From: Hamadaea sp013361475
GTDB lineage: Bacteria > Actinomycetota > Actinomycetes > Mycobacteriales > Micromonosporaceae
DNA length: 64,000 nucleotides
Assembly (NCBI RefSeq): GCF_040654195.1
Contig: NZ_JBFAHM010000007.1
Location: forward strand, 62,001 to 126,000
Direction: 5' to 3'
Shown: in pieces, positions 49,068 through 57,193 of the stretch
Layout of the letters: every line of letters begins with the position of its first letter
Numbering within the stretch: the first letter of the stretch is position 1
Program-made: the position numbers and the translations under genes
The notes under the pieces: model-generated
The model's database searches: none
What the model was told of the DNA's origin: nothing
What the model saw: only the letters and a program-made list of their open reading frames with translations

Positions 49068-49112
49068 CTTACGGCGTAAGGCTACCTTACAACGTAAGAC
49101 TTACAACGTAAG
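49068..49112. promoter_or_regulatory. three TetR operators upstream of the oxidoreductase
   Basis: CTTACGGCGTAAG (49068-49080), CTTACAACGTAAG (49086-49098) and CTTACAACGTAAG (49100-49112) share the consensus of the site at 48354. GGTCAGGAG then leads to ATG 49127. Confidence 0.85.
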
Positions 49113-49126
49113 GTCAGGAGTTCTCG

Positions 49127-50116
49127 ATGAAGGCGTACCTGCTTCACGCGTACGGACCGCCGGAGAATCTGCTGCTCAGCGAGGTTCTCAAGGCTGAACC
49201 GGGTCCCGGCGAGGTTCTCGTCCGCGTCCGCGCGACATCCATCAACCCCTACGACTGGCACCACATGCGGGGCGAGCCGATCGCGGCCCGCTTCGTCCCC
49301 GGCGGGTTCGGCAAGCGCCGCCCGAACCACTCGATCCTCGGCTGCGACCTGGCCGGCGTCGTCGAGGGCGTCGGCTCCGGCGTCACCGCGTTCCACCCCG
49401 GCGACGAGGTGTACGCACTGGTCAAGCACGGGGCGTACGCGGAGTACGCGTGCGTACCGGAGGAGTTGCTGGCGCTGAAGCCGAGCAGTCTGTCCTTCGA
49501 GGAGGCCGCCGCGGTCCCGATGGCCGGCGCGACCGCCCTCCAAGCCGTACGCGACGACGCGAAGGTGAGCAGCGGCCAGCGGGTGCTGGTGAACGGAGCC
49601 TCCAGCGGCGTGGGCACGTTCGCCGTGCAACTGGCCCGGACGCTGGGCGCGGAGGTGACCGGCGTGTGCGGTAGCCGCAACGCCGACCTGGTCAAGGGCC
49701 TCGGCGCGGAGGCCGTCATCGACTACACGGCCGAGGACTTCACCAAGGTGGCGAGGGACTTCGACGTACTCATCGACATCGCGGGCAGCCCCCGCATCGG
49801 CGCGGCGAAGCGCATCCTCCAGCCGCAGGGGTCCTATGTGATCATCGGCGGGAAGGCCGGTCGCTGGTTCCGGCCAATGGACCACCGGATCGCCGGCGAG
49901 CTGGTCGGCCGGTTCGGTTCGCAGCGCATCGTGGGCACCGACACGACGATCGGCGCGGCAAGCGCGCAAAACCTGGCGAATCTGGGCCGTCTTGCCGACG
50001 ACGGCGATCTCAAGCCGGTGATCGACCGGCAGTACGACTTCGCCGAGCTACCCACCGCGATGCGCTACGTCGAAGCCGGGCATGCCTCGGGCAAGGTCGT
50101 CGTCACCATCCCGTGA
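49127..50116 (+). CDS. NAD(P)H:quinone oxidoreductase-type medium-chain dehydrogenase
   Basis: 329 residues. It is a zinc-free MDR protein: GDLAG-like LGCDLAGVVEGVGSGVTAFHPGDEVYAL in the GroES-like domain, and the NADPH Rossmann motif VNGASSGVGTFAVQLARTLGAEV. It probably reduces quinones or enals. Four matching TetR sites around it and the regulator gene suggest induction by a reactive substrate. Its TGA is inside an 18-bp tandem repeat. Confidence 0.93.
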   Translation: MKAYLLHAYGPPENLLLSEVLKAEPGPGEVLVRVRATSINPYDWHHMRGEPIAARFVPGGFGKRRPNHSILGCDLAGVVEGVGSGVTAFHPGDEVYALVKHGAYAEYACVPEELLALKPSSLSFEEAAAVPMAGATALQAVRDDAKVSSGQRVLVNGASSGVGTFAVQLARTLGAEVTGVCGSRNADLVKGLGAEAVIDYTAEDFTKVARDFDVLIDIAGSPRIGAAKRILQPQGSYVIIGGKAGRWFRPMDHRIAGELVGRFGSQRIVGTDTTIGAASAQNLANLGRLADDGDLKPVIDRQYDFAELPTAMRYVEAGHASGKVVVTIP

Positions 50117-50164
50117 GCCGTCAGGCTTCCGTGAGCAGTCAGCATCCCGTGAGCCGTCAGGCTT
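50111..50164. repeat. 18-bp tandem repeat at two converging gene ends
   Basis: Three units of CCGTGAGCCGTCAGGCTT; the first and third are identical and the second is diverged. The stop of the oxidoreductase is in unit 1 and the stop of the MarR gene in unit 3. Confidence 0.85.
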
Positions 50165-50615
50165 CCGTGGCCGGACGCGGCCACGGCCGGCCGTCGAGCC
50201 GCTCGATGTCGGTGTTGAACCGCTTGAGCATCGCGACGAAGTCGGCGACCTCCTCCGCCGTCCAGTCCTCCAGCACCCGATCCAGGCCGGCCACGCCGAA
50301 CGCGCGGTCGGCCTGCATCTTGCGTACGCCCTCCGGCGTGATCTGGAATTTCCGGGCGATGCCGCCGTCCGGGTCGGGGATGCGTTCGATCAGTCCTTCG
50401 CGCATCATCGCCGCGGTCTGCCGATTGAGGGTGGAGGCGTCGAGGCTGAACGCCTCGCTCAGCTGACCGATCGACATCGGCCCCTCGATATGGAGGCGGC
50501 TGAGCAGGACGTACGCGCTCCGGTCCAGCTGGGTTCCGCTGCTGCGGCGGCGTAGGTGGACGTGCCGGGCCAGCAGCATGGTCTCCATCTCGACGAGGTC
50601 TGTCGGCTTGCGCAT
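50157..50615 (-). CDS. MarR-family regulator
   Basis: 152 residues from ATG 50615, preceded by GGAGTGGGGG. The winged helix is LDRSAYVLLSRLHIEGPMSIGQLSEAFSLDASTLNRQTAAMMREGLIERIPDPDGGIARKFQITPEG, typical of MarR. It is divergent from the MFS gene, with palindromes between, so it likely represses that efflux operon and responds to the exported compound. Confidence 0.93.
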   Translation of the reverse strand: MRKPTDLVEMETMLLARHVHLRRRSSGTQLDRSAYVLLSRLHIEGPMSIGQLSEAFSLDASTLNRQTAAMMREGLIERIPDPDGGIARKFQITPEGVRKMQADRAFGVAGLDRVLEDWTAEEVADFVAMLKRFNTDIERLDGRPWPRPATEA

Positions 50616-50679
50616 ACGCCCCCACTCCTTTGGCCCGCACCAGCTTAAGTGATGTGCCTCATACACTCCTTATGCATAG

Positions 50680-50704
50680 TACACATCGTGTGTAGCGTAC
50701 ACAC
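50680..50704. promoter_or_regulatory. overlapping palindromes, probable MarR operator
   Basis: TACACA-TCG-TGTGTA (50680-50694) and GTGTGTA-GCG-TACACAC (50688-50704) overlap and end one base before the MFS start codon, in an AT-rich stretch. Confidence 0.75.
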
Positions 50705-50705
50705 A

Positions 50706-52145
50706 ATGAAATCCCGTTCCGGACCTGTGGTCGCCGTCCTCGCGGTGGCCGGCATCGTCGCCGCCCTGATGCAGACGCTGGTGGTGCCACTGATCGGCGA
50801 GCTGCCGACGCTGCTGCACACCTCCTCGTCCAACGCGTCGTGGGTCATCACCGCCACCCTGCTCTCGGCCGCGGTCGCCACGCCGGTCGCCGGCAAGCTC
50901 GGCGACATGTACGGCAAGCGACGCATGCTGCTCATCTCGGCGCTTCCCCTGGTCCTCGGATCGGTCGTCGCCGCCCTGTCCTCCTCGGTGGCCCCGATGA
51001 TCGTCGGCCGTGGCCTGCAGGGACTCGGCATGGGGATCGTGCCGCTCGGCATCAGCCTGCTGCGGGACGTCGTCGCCCCCGAGAAGCTCGGCGGCTCGAT
51101 CGCGTTGATGAGCGCCTCGATGGGCGTCGGCGGCGCCCTCGGGTTGCCCCTGTCTGCGGCGATCGCGGAGAACAGCACCTGGCGCGTACTCTTCTGGACC
51201 GCCGCCGGGCTGAGCCTGCTCGTCGGCGTACTCATCGCGTTGTTCGTGCCGGCCGGCGCCCGCGAGCGGGACCCCGCGCCGTTCGACCTGCCGGGCGCGA
51301 TCGGTCTGGGCGTCGGGCTGATCAGCCTGTTGCTCGCGGTCTCCAAGGGCTCCGACTGGGGCTGGACCAGCGCCACCACCCTCGGCCTGTTCGCCGCCGC
51401 GGTCGTCGTCCTGCTCGCCTGGGGCTGGTGGGAGCTGCGGACGCGCGAGCCGCTGGTCGACCTCCGGGTCACCGCCCGTCCGCAGGTCCTCGTCACCAAC
51501 GCCGCGTCGATCCTGGTCGGCTTCGCCATGTACGCGCAGTCGCTGATCATCCCGCAGCTGCTCCAGTTGCCGTCCGAGACTGGATACGGCCTCGGCCAGT
51601 CGATGCTGGCGATGGGTCTGTGGACCGCTCCGGCCGGGTTGATGATGATGGCGCTGTCCCCCTTGGGCGCCAAGTTGACCGCCGCGCGCGGTCCGAAGGT
51701 CACCCTCTCCGTGGGCAGTCTGATCATCGCGATCGGGTACGCCTCCTCGATGATCCTGCTCGGCTCGACCTGGGGCCTGCTCGTCGTGACGATCGTCTGC
51801 AGCACCGGAGTCGGGCTGGCGTACGGGGCGATGCCGGCGCTGATCATGGGTGCCGTCCCGCACACCGAGACCGCCGCGGCGACGAGCTTCAACACGCTGA
51901 TGCGCTCGATCGGCTCGTCGGTCTCCGCCGCGGTCACCGGGGTCGTGCTGGCCCACATGACGACGGCGTTCGGCCCCTACGTGCTGCCGTCCGAATCCGG
52001 CTTCCGGACCGGCCTGCTGATCGGCGCGGGTGTCGCGCTGGCGGCCGCCGCTGTCGCCGCCGTCATCCCCACCCGGTCGAAGAGCCTGATCGTCGAGCCG
52101 GACGAGAGCGAGCTCGCGTTGGAGCCGGCCGGAGGCCTGAGATGA
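50706..52145 (+). CDS. MFS drug exporter, EmrB/QacA type (14 TM)
   Basis: 479 residues from ATG 50706. About 14 hydrophobic segments are present, with the motif-A loop GKLGDMYGKRRMLLI after helix 2 and motif C-like GGALGLPLSAAIAENSTWRVLFW. It should export lipophilic compounds against the proton gradient. It is controlled by the divergent MarR. Its stop overlaps the start of the flavoprotein gene (ATGA), so the two are co-expressed. Confidence 0.93.
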   Translation: MKSRSGPVVAVLAVAGIVAALMQTLVVPLIGELPTLLHTSSSNASWVITATLLSAAVATPVAGKLGDMYGKRRMLLISALPLVLGSVVAALSSSVAPMIVGRGLQGLGMGIVPLGISLLRDVVAPEKLGGSIALMSASMGVGGALGLPLSAAIAENSTWRVLFWTAAGLSLLVGVLIALFVPAGARERDPAPFDLPGAIGLGVGLISLLLAVSKGSDWGWTSATTLGLFAAAVVVLLAWGWWELRTREPLVDLRVTARPQVLVTNAASILVGFAMYAQSLIIPQLLQLPSETGYGLGQSMLAMGLWTAPAGLMMMALSPLGAKLTAARGPKVTLSVGSLIIAIGYASSMILLGSTWGLLVVTIVCSTGVGLAYGAMPALIMGAVPHTETAAATSFNTLMRSIGSSVSAAVTGVVLAHMTTAFGPYVLPSESGFRTGLLIGAGVALAAAAVAAVIPTRSKSLIVEPDESELALEPAGGLR

Positions 52146-53767
52146 CCACTTGGGACGACACCGTGGACCTGCTGGTCGCCGGGTCGGGCGCGGCCGGGAT
52201 GACCGCCGCGATCGCCGCTGCCAACCGAGGGCTCGACGTGCTGATCGTGGAGAGCACCGCCAAGTGGGGCGGCACGACCGCCGTCTCCGGAGGTGGGCTC
52301 TGGGTGCCGGCCAACCCGCTCATGCTCCGGGCCGGGGTCCGCGACTCGCCCACGGAGGCGCTCACCTATCTCACCGACGTCATCGAGTACGCCGGGCCGG
52401 CATCGTCGCCCGAACGCCGTCGCGCGTTCGTCGAGACCGGACCGGAGATGGTGGCCTTCCTCGCCCGGCTGGGCGTGCGGTGGAAGCGGGCCAAGGACTA
52501 CCCGGACTACTACCCCGACCGGCCCGGCGGCAAGATCGGCCGGTCGATCGAGGTCAAGGCGTTCAACTCCAAGCTGCTCGGGGCGGCGTACGCGGATTCC
52601 CGGGTCAAGGACGGGGTGCCCGCCCCGCTCGCGACCGACGACGTGTGGCTGCTGTCTCGGGCGTGGTCGACGGTCAGCGGATTCGTCCGGGGCGCCCGGT
52701 TCGTGTTCCGCACTCTCGGCCAGTACGCCACGGGCAAGCGCCCGGTGGGCATCGGCGGCGCCCTCGCGGGCTCCCTCATGCACATCGTGCGTACGCAGGG
52801 AACGCAGGTCTGGACGTCGACGCCGCTGGTGGACCTCGTCGTCGAGGACGGCGCCGTCACGGGCGCGATCGTCGAGAAAGACGGCGAGCGAGTACGCATC
52901 CGGGCGCAGAAGGGCGTCGTGCTGGCCGCGGGCGGGTTCGCGAACAATCAGGAGTGGCGGCGGAAGTATCACCGGGTCGAGGGACACTCCTCGGCTCCCG
53001 AAGGCGACCAGGGCACGGCGATCGAGATCGGTGCTCGCGCCGGTGGCGTACTGGAGCTGATGGACGACGCCTGGTGGGGCGGCTCCTTCGTCGGCCCGGA
53101 CGGCAAGGCCGCCTTCCTCGTCGCGGAGCGGTCACTGCCGTTCAGCATCGTGGTCGACGCCAACGGCGAGCGCTTCACGAACGAGTCCGCCTCCTACATC
53201 GACTTCGGTCACGACATGCTGGCCCATCCGGTCGCCGGCCCGATGTGGATGATCAGCGACGCGCGGCACGCCCGGCGATACCTGAACTCGGCGTACCTGG
53301 GCAAGAAGAAGGAGTGGCAGGCGGCCGGTCTCCTCTTCGAGGCGGACACCCCGGCCGAGCTGGCCGTCCGGCTCGGCATGGACCCGACGCGGCTGGCCCA
53401 GGCGATCGCCCGGTTCAACGGGTTCGCGCGTACCGGGGTGGACGGGGACTTCGGTCGCGGGCGGACGGCCTACGACAACTACTACGGCGACCCCCGGGTC
53501 AAGCCCAATCCGAACCTCGGCCCGCTGGAGAAGGGCCCCTTCCGCGCGGTCCGCATCTACCCCGGCGATCTCGGGACCAAGGGCGGTCTGCTCACCGACG
53601 CCGACGCCCGGGTGCTGCGCGCGGACGGCTCGGTCATCTCCGGCTTGTACGCCGCCGGCAACACCACCGCGTCCGTCATGGGGCGCACCTACCCGGGACC
53701 GGGGTCCACCATCGCGCCCGCCATGGTGTTCGGTTACCGGGCGGCCCAGCACGCGGCGGCCCACTGA
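52142..53767 (+). CDS. FAD-binding dehydrogenase, 3-ketosteroid-delta-1-dehydrogenase-like
   Basis: 541 residues. FAD is bound by DLLVAGSGAAGMTAAIAAANRGLDVLIVES at the N-terminus. GGTTAVSGGGLWVPANPLM, RFTNESASYIDFGHDM, and the C-terminal GLYAAGNTTASVMGRTYPGPGSTIAPAMVFGYRAA match the KstD/fumarate-reductase flavoprotein family. Steroid or other cyclic ketone substrates are possible. Pairing with a MarR-controlled exporter suggests detoxification of a plant- or steroid-like compound rather than a full degradation pathway, since no other steroid genes are present. Confidence 0.9.
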   Translation: MTTWDDTVDLLVAGSGAAGMTAAIAAANRGLDVLIVESTAKWGGTTAVSGGGLWVPANPLMLRAGVRDSPTEALTYLTDVIEYAGPASSPERRRAFVETGPEMVAFLARLGVRWKRAKDYPDYYPDRPGGKIGRSIEVKAFNSKLLGAAYADSRVKDGVPAPLATDDVWLLSRAWSTVSGFVRGARFVFRTLGQYATGKRPVGIGGALAGSLMHIVRTQGTQVWTSTPLVDLVVEDGAVTGAIVEKDGERVRIRAQKGVVLAAGGFANNQEWRRKYHRVEGHSSAPEGDQGTAIEIGARAGGVLELMDDAWWGGSFVGPDGKAAFLVAERSLPFSIVVDANGERFTNESASYIDFGHDMLAHPVAGPMWMISDARHARRYLNSAYLGKKKEWQAAGLLFEADTPAELAVRLGMDPTRLAQAIARFNGFARTGVDGDFGRGRTAYDNYYGDPRVKPNPNLGPLEKGPFRAVRIYPGDLGTKGGLLTDADARVLRADGSVISGLYAAGNTTASVMGRTYPGPGSTIAPAMVFGYRAAQHAAAH

Positions 53768-53882
53768 GCCGAGCGCGAATGCCGACGCACGCCGGCCGCC
53801 CCGCGACGGCGACGGCAAGTGACTCGGCAAACGCGGTGGCGCGTCGGCCCGCCTGCCGCCGCGCCACCTTCTTCGCCGTGCG

Positions 53883-54095
53883 CTACTTACGACGGTTGCG
53901 GGTGATCAGGTAGATCGCGGCGACGATGCCGCCGACCACGACGATGCAGCAGACGGCGCTGCAGCCCCAGAAGCCGAAGCCACCCGGACGGCGACGCAGG
54001 TACTCGTCCTCGGCGGCGAAGGCGACCCCGGGCAGGGCCAGCACGGTGAACAGGCCGGCGACCAGCGCGGCCCACAGGCGGGTGATGCGGTTCAT
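53883..54095 (-). CDS. small membrane protein with signal peptide
   Basis: 70 residues. The N-terminus MNRITRLWAALVAGLFTVLALPGVAFAA is a signal peptide or first helix. A short charged segment (EDEYLRRRPGGFGFWG) follows, then a Cys-containing second helix (CSAVCCIVVVGGIVAAIYLI) and a basic tail. Function unknown. TACGCT ends six bases before ATG 54095, supporting the start. Confidence 0.68.
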   Translation of the reverse strand: MNRITRLWAALVAGLFTVLALPGVAFAAEDEYLRRRPGGFGFWGCSAVCCIVVVGGIVAAIYLITRNRRK

Positions 54096-54101
54096 GACGC
54101 C

Positions 54102-54140
54102 AGCGTAGAAAACACGATCAAGATGGCGTACCGATATCGT
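54102..54140. promoter_or_regulatory. divergent leaderless-type -10 elements
   Basis: TACGCT (54107-54102, minus) is six bases before ATG 54095, and TATCGT (54135-54140, plus) is seven bases before GTG 54148. The two genes are 52 bp apart. Confidence 0.55.
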
Positions 54141-54147
54141 CCAACCT

Positions 54148-54609
54148 GTGACTGATCTTGCGGTACGCCGTGCCACCCTCGCCGACCTGCCCGCCATCGT
54201 GGCCATGCTGGCCGACGACCACTTGGGAGCGACCCGGGAGGGCGCGCCCGACGACCCGGCGTACGCCACCGCCTTCGCCGAGATCGACGCCGATCCCCAT
54301 CAGCGGCTCGTCGTCGGGGAACTGGACGGTGAGGTGATCGCGACGATGCAGCTCACGATCATCCCCGGCATCGGGCGCAAGGGAGCCCGCCGCGCGCTGA
54401 TCGAAGCGGTACGCGTCCGCTCCGACCGGCGCGGCGGCGGGCTCGGCAAGCAGCTCATCCGCTGGGCGATCGAGACCGCCCGAACGGAGAACTGCGCGAT
54501 GGTGCAGTTGACCAGCGACAAGTCGCGGACCGACGCGCACCGCTTCTACGACCAGCTCGGGTTCACGCAGAGCCACGTCGGCTACAAGCTCGCCCTCCCC
54601 CAGCGTTGA
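54148..54609 (+). CDS. GNAT-family N-acetyltransferase
   Basis: 153 residues from GTG 54148. The acetyl-CoA loop is VRVRSDRRGGGLGKQLIRWAI, followed by ENCAMVQLTSDKSRTDAHRFYDQLGFTQSHVGYKL, a full GNAT ending. The substrate is unknown. Its TGA abuts the convergent esterase stop with no gap (TGATCA). Confidence 0.93.
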   Translation: MTDLAVRRATLADLPAIVAMLADDHLGATREGAPDDPAYATAFAEIDADPHQRLVVGELDGEVIATMQLTIIPGIGRKGARRALIEAVRVRSDRRGGGLGKQLIRWAIETARTENCAMVQLTSDKSRTDAHRFYDQLGFTQSHVGYKLALPQR

Positions 54610-56664
54610 TCATGGGGCGAAGGTGGCGAAGACGTCGCCGGAGCTGGACGAGGCGAACGTGAGTCCGGCGACCAGGACGCGACCGTCCGGCGCTGCCGCC
54701 GCGAAGAGGTTGGGCTCCGCGAAGGCGTCGACGACCTCGTCCCGAGGCGAGCCGAACTGGCTCTTGGCCAGCACCGCCCCCTTCGCCGAGAGGCGTACGC
54801 GCAGCACGTCGGCGCCGCCCGCCGCGACGGTCACCCGGCCCCGGGTGTATCCGACGAGGTCCACGCCGCCGTCCGAGCGCGCGACGACGGCCACGCCACC
54901 GTCGGCGGCTCCGCTGTCTACAGTGGTCGTCCAACGTTCGGAACCGTTGCTGCTGAACGACACTGCGATCAGGTCGCCGTTCGCCGTTCCGGTCGCGACG
55001 GCGTACCCGCCGCTGACCGTGACGCCGTCGAGCCGGTCGTCGCCGCTGCCGCCGACCGCCTTCACCCAGCTCAGCGTGCCCGAGTCGGTGTACCGCGCGA
55101 CGAAGCCGTCGTAGCCGCCCAGCCCGGTGGCGCCGGGGAGCGGCGAACCGGCGGTTCCCGTGACGTAGACGTCTGAGGTACCAGCGGTCACTGCGAACGC
55201 CTTGTCCTCAGCGGTCCCGCCCAGTTGGCGTACCCATTGAAGCTGACCAGAGGGACTCACGCCGGCCAGGAACGTGTCCTTGTCGCCCGCGTTGGCGCCG
55301 TCGAGCGCGCCCTTGGTGTAACCCGTGACGTACGCGCCACCGTCTGGGCTCGCGGCCAGGCCGTAAGCGCGGTCGGCGACCCCCGCGGCCCCGAATTGGG
55401 TGATCCAGCGGACCGTTCCCGAAGCGTCGAGACTGGCCACGAACGCGTCGTCGGCAGCGTTCCCGGCGTGCTGTCCGTCCAGATCGCCCTTGGTGTACCC
55501 GGCAACCAGCACGCCGCCGTCCGGCTGCGCCACCACGCCGTAGAGCCGCTCGTCCGCCGCGGTGCCGAACTCGGTGGTCCAGGTTCCCGGCCGGGTCACG
55601 ACCGCGTCGAGCTTCCCGTGGTACGCCTGACCGTCCACACTGGCGCTCGCCGCGAAGCCGACCGTGTACGCGTCACCACCGGCGCTCGCGATGCCGCCCG
55701 CCCAGTCGGTGCCGGCCGTGCCCAGCAGCGGCGTGGGCAGCGGCTGCGGCGGGACGGTGCTCAGCGTGGGGCCGAGGTACTGGATGGCCTGGGCGAACGC
55801 GGGCGCCCACACGCTCCAGTCGTGACCGCCGTCGAGAATGCGCATCTGCGCGCTGACGCCGGGCGCGCGCCGGGCGGCGTTGTAGAGCGCCTCGGACTCG
55901 AAGTCGAGGTCGTGCCGCGCGTCGGCCGGGTCCGGGTTGGCCCACTCGTCGTCGCCGACCGCGATGAACAGCTGTACGGGCAGATCGGGGCTGGTCCGGG
56001 CGAGCAGCGCCGGGTAGTTCAACTCCTGGTAGCGCTGGTCGTCGAAGAGCTGATCCCCGACCCCGTACGCCCCATAGTCGCGAGCCGACGAGTCGGCGGG
56101 CGGCAACGGGGTGTAGACCGCCGGGCTCAGCACGATCGCGGCGCTGAACAGGTCGGGGTGCGCGAGCGCGATGCGCAGCGCACCCGCACCGCCCATCGAG
56201 TACCCCCCGACCAGTCTCGCCTGCCTGATCGGGGCGGTCCGGTAGGTCGCGTCGACGTTCTGCACGAGATCGTCGGTCAGGGCGGTCTCGACGGCCTTGC
56301 CGCTCTGGTACTGGGAATCGACGTACCAGCTGCCCCGGTCACTCCACGGCGCGTCGGGCAGGATCGCGATCAGCGGCGGGATCTTCTCGGCCTGGATCAG
56401 GTCGTCCAACGTGGACTTGACGGTGGTCCACGCCGCCATCGTGTCGCCCCGGCCGTGCAGCAGGTAGAGCACCGGATAACGGTCCGTCCCGGACGCGTAC
56501 CCGTCCGGGAGATAGGCCGTGTAGTGGATGTCCTCGCCCAACGCTGCGCTCGGGGCGCTGCCGGTCACGAGCGTGCCGGGACGCGTACGCCCCGCCTCGG
56601 CGGTGCCCACGCCCCCGATCAGCAGCACGAGGACGGACAGGACGGGGATGAGGAAACGCTTCAC
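54610..56664 (-). CDS. secreted esterase fused to SBBP-type beta-propeller
   Basis: 684 residues from GTG 56664, preceded by TGAGGAGCC. A signal peptide (ISVL-like FLIPVLSVLVLLIGGVGTAEA) is followed by an esterase-D/feruloyl-esterase-type domain: YPVLYLLHGRGDTMAAWT, the nucleophile in VGGYSMGGAGAL, and the histidine in LDGGHDWSVWAP near residue 280. The second half has repeats of GVVAQPDGGVLVAGYTKGDLDG and GLAASPDGGAYVTGYTKGALDG type, as in SBBP propellers. A role in removing feruloyl or acetyl groups from plant polysaccharide is likely for the first domain. The propeller may bind the substrate. Confidence 0.86.
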   Translation of the reverse strand: MKRFLIPVLSVLVLLIGGVGTAEAGRTRPGTLVTGSAPSAALGEDIHYTAYLPDGYASGTDRYPVLYLLHGRGDTMAAWTTVKSTLDDLIQAEKIPPLIAILPDAPWSDRGSWYVDSQYQSGKAVETALTDDLVQNVDATYRTAPIRQARLVGGYSMGGAGALRIALAHPDLFSAAIVLSPAVYTPLPPADSSARDYGAYGVGDQLFDDQRYQELNYPALLARTSPDLPVQLFIAVGDDEWANPDPADARHDLDFESEALYNAARRAPGVSAQMRILDGGHDWSVWAPAFAQAIQYLGPTLSTVPPQPLPTPLLGTAGTDWAGGIASAGGDAYTVGFAASASVDGQAYHGKLDAVVTRPGTWTTEFGTAADERLYGVVAQPDGGVLVAGYTKGDLDGQHAGNAADDAFVASLDASGTVRWITQFGAAGVADRAYGLAASPDGGAYVTGYTKGALDGANAGDKDTFLAGVSPSGQLQWVRQLGGTAEDKAFAVTAGTSDVYVTGTAGSPLPGATGLGGYDGFVARYTDSGTLSWVKAVGGSGDDRLDGVTVSGGYAVATGTANGDLIAVSFSSNGSERWTTTVDSGAADGGVAVVARSDGGVDLVGYTRGRVTVAAGGADVLRVRLSAKGAVLAKSQFGSPRDEVVDAFAEPNLFAAAAPDGRVLVAGLTFASSSSGDVFATFAP

Positions 56665-56683
56665 TCTGGCTCCTCAGGGGTTC

Positions 56684-56727
56684 GGAAACGTTTACAACGC
56701 AGGGAGATGGGGTGCGTAATCGTTTCC
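56684..56727. promoter_or_regulatory. candidate LacI-type operator upstream of the esterase
   Basis: GGAAACG (56684-56690) and CGTTTCC (56721-56727) form an inverted repeat, and the left part is a tight AAACGTTT palindrome. It is distinct from the CebR box and could bind another LacI-family sugar regulator. Confidence 0.5.
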
Positions 56728-56810
56728 GGGGAGTGTCGTCCTCGTGATCATCGCTGTCAAGGTCGCCCGCTTCCGCCCACCGGCCCAAGGGTCGGTGAGC
56801 CGCAGCGAGC

Positions 56811-56816
56811 TACCGT
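56811..56816 (+). promoter_or_regulatory. leaderless-type -10 of the merR gene
   Basis: TACCGT ends six bases before GTG 56823. Confidence 0.55.
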
Positions 56817-56822
56817 GGGCCG

Positions 56823-57158
56823 GTGAAGATCGGCGAGGTGGCCCGGCAGACCGGAGTCAGCGTTCGTTCCCTGCGGCACTACGAGGCCGAGGGCCTGATC
56901 GAACCCGGCCGCTGCGGGAACGGCTATCGCGACTACTGCACGCCCACGGTCGACCGCGTACGCCAGGTCCATGGGCTGATCGAGGCGGGCCTGCCGACGC
57001 GCATCATCCGCGACGTCCTGCCCCATCTCGGCGCCTCCGCTCTCCCGGCGCAGGTGCTCGATCGGCTCGCCCGGCAGAAGGCCCAGCTCGACCACCGCAT
57101 CGATGTGTTGTCCCGCAATCGGGACGCGCTGGCGGCGTACTTGGCCACGGTCGCTTGA
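56823..57158 (+). CDS. MerR-family regulator
   Basis: 111 residues. The N-terminal winged helix KIGEVARQTGVSVRSLRHYEAEGLIEPGRCGNGYRDY is canonical MerR. A dimerising coiled coil follows (LDRLARQKAQLDHRIDVLSRNRDALAAYLA). No metal-binding cysteine motif is evident, so it probably senses an organic molecule or redox change. The next gene starts 35 bases later behind a dyad that fits a MerR operator. Confidence 0.93.
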   Translation: MKIGEVARQTGVSVRSLRHYEAEGLIEPGRCGNGYRDYCTPTVDRVRQVHGLIEAGLPTRIIRDVLPHLGASALPAQVLDRLARQKAQLDHRIDVLSRNRDALAAYLATVA

Positions 57159-57163
57159 CCTTG

Positions 57164-57186
57164 CGGTAAGTGTCAGGGTTTTACCG
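57164..57186 (+). promoter_or_regulatory. MerR-type operator-promoter of the oxidoreductase
   Basis: CGGTAA-N11-TTACCG lies between TTGACC (57155-57160, overlapping the merR stop) and TACCGT (57182-57187). The long spacer is the hallmark of promoters activated by MerR twisting. Confidence 0.68.
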
Positions 57187-57193
57187 TCGGGGC

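Noticed and set aside
50840..53767. A 975-codon plus-strand frame that appears to fuse exporter and flavoprotein
   Set aside because: Its first part is the exporter read in the wrong frame; the real genes overlap by ATGA, with the flavoprotein starting at 52142.
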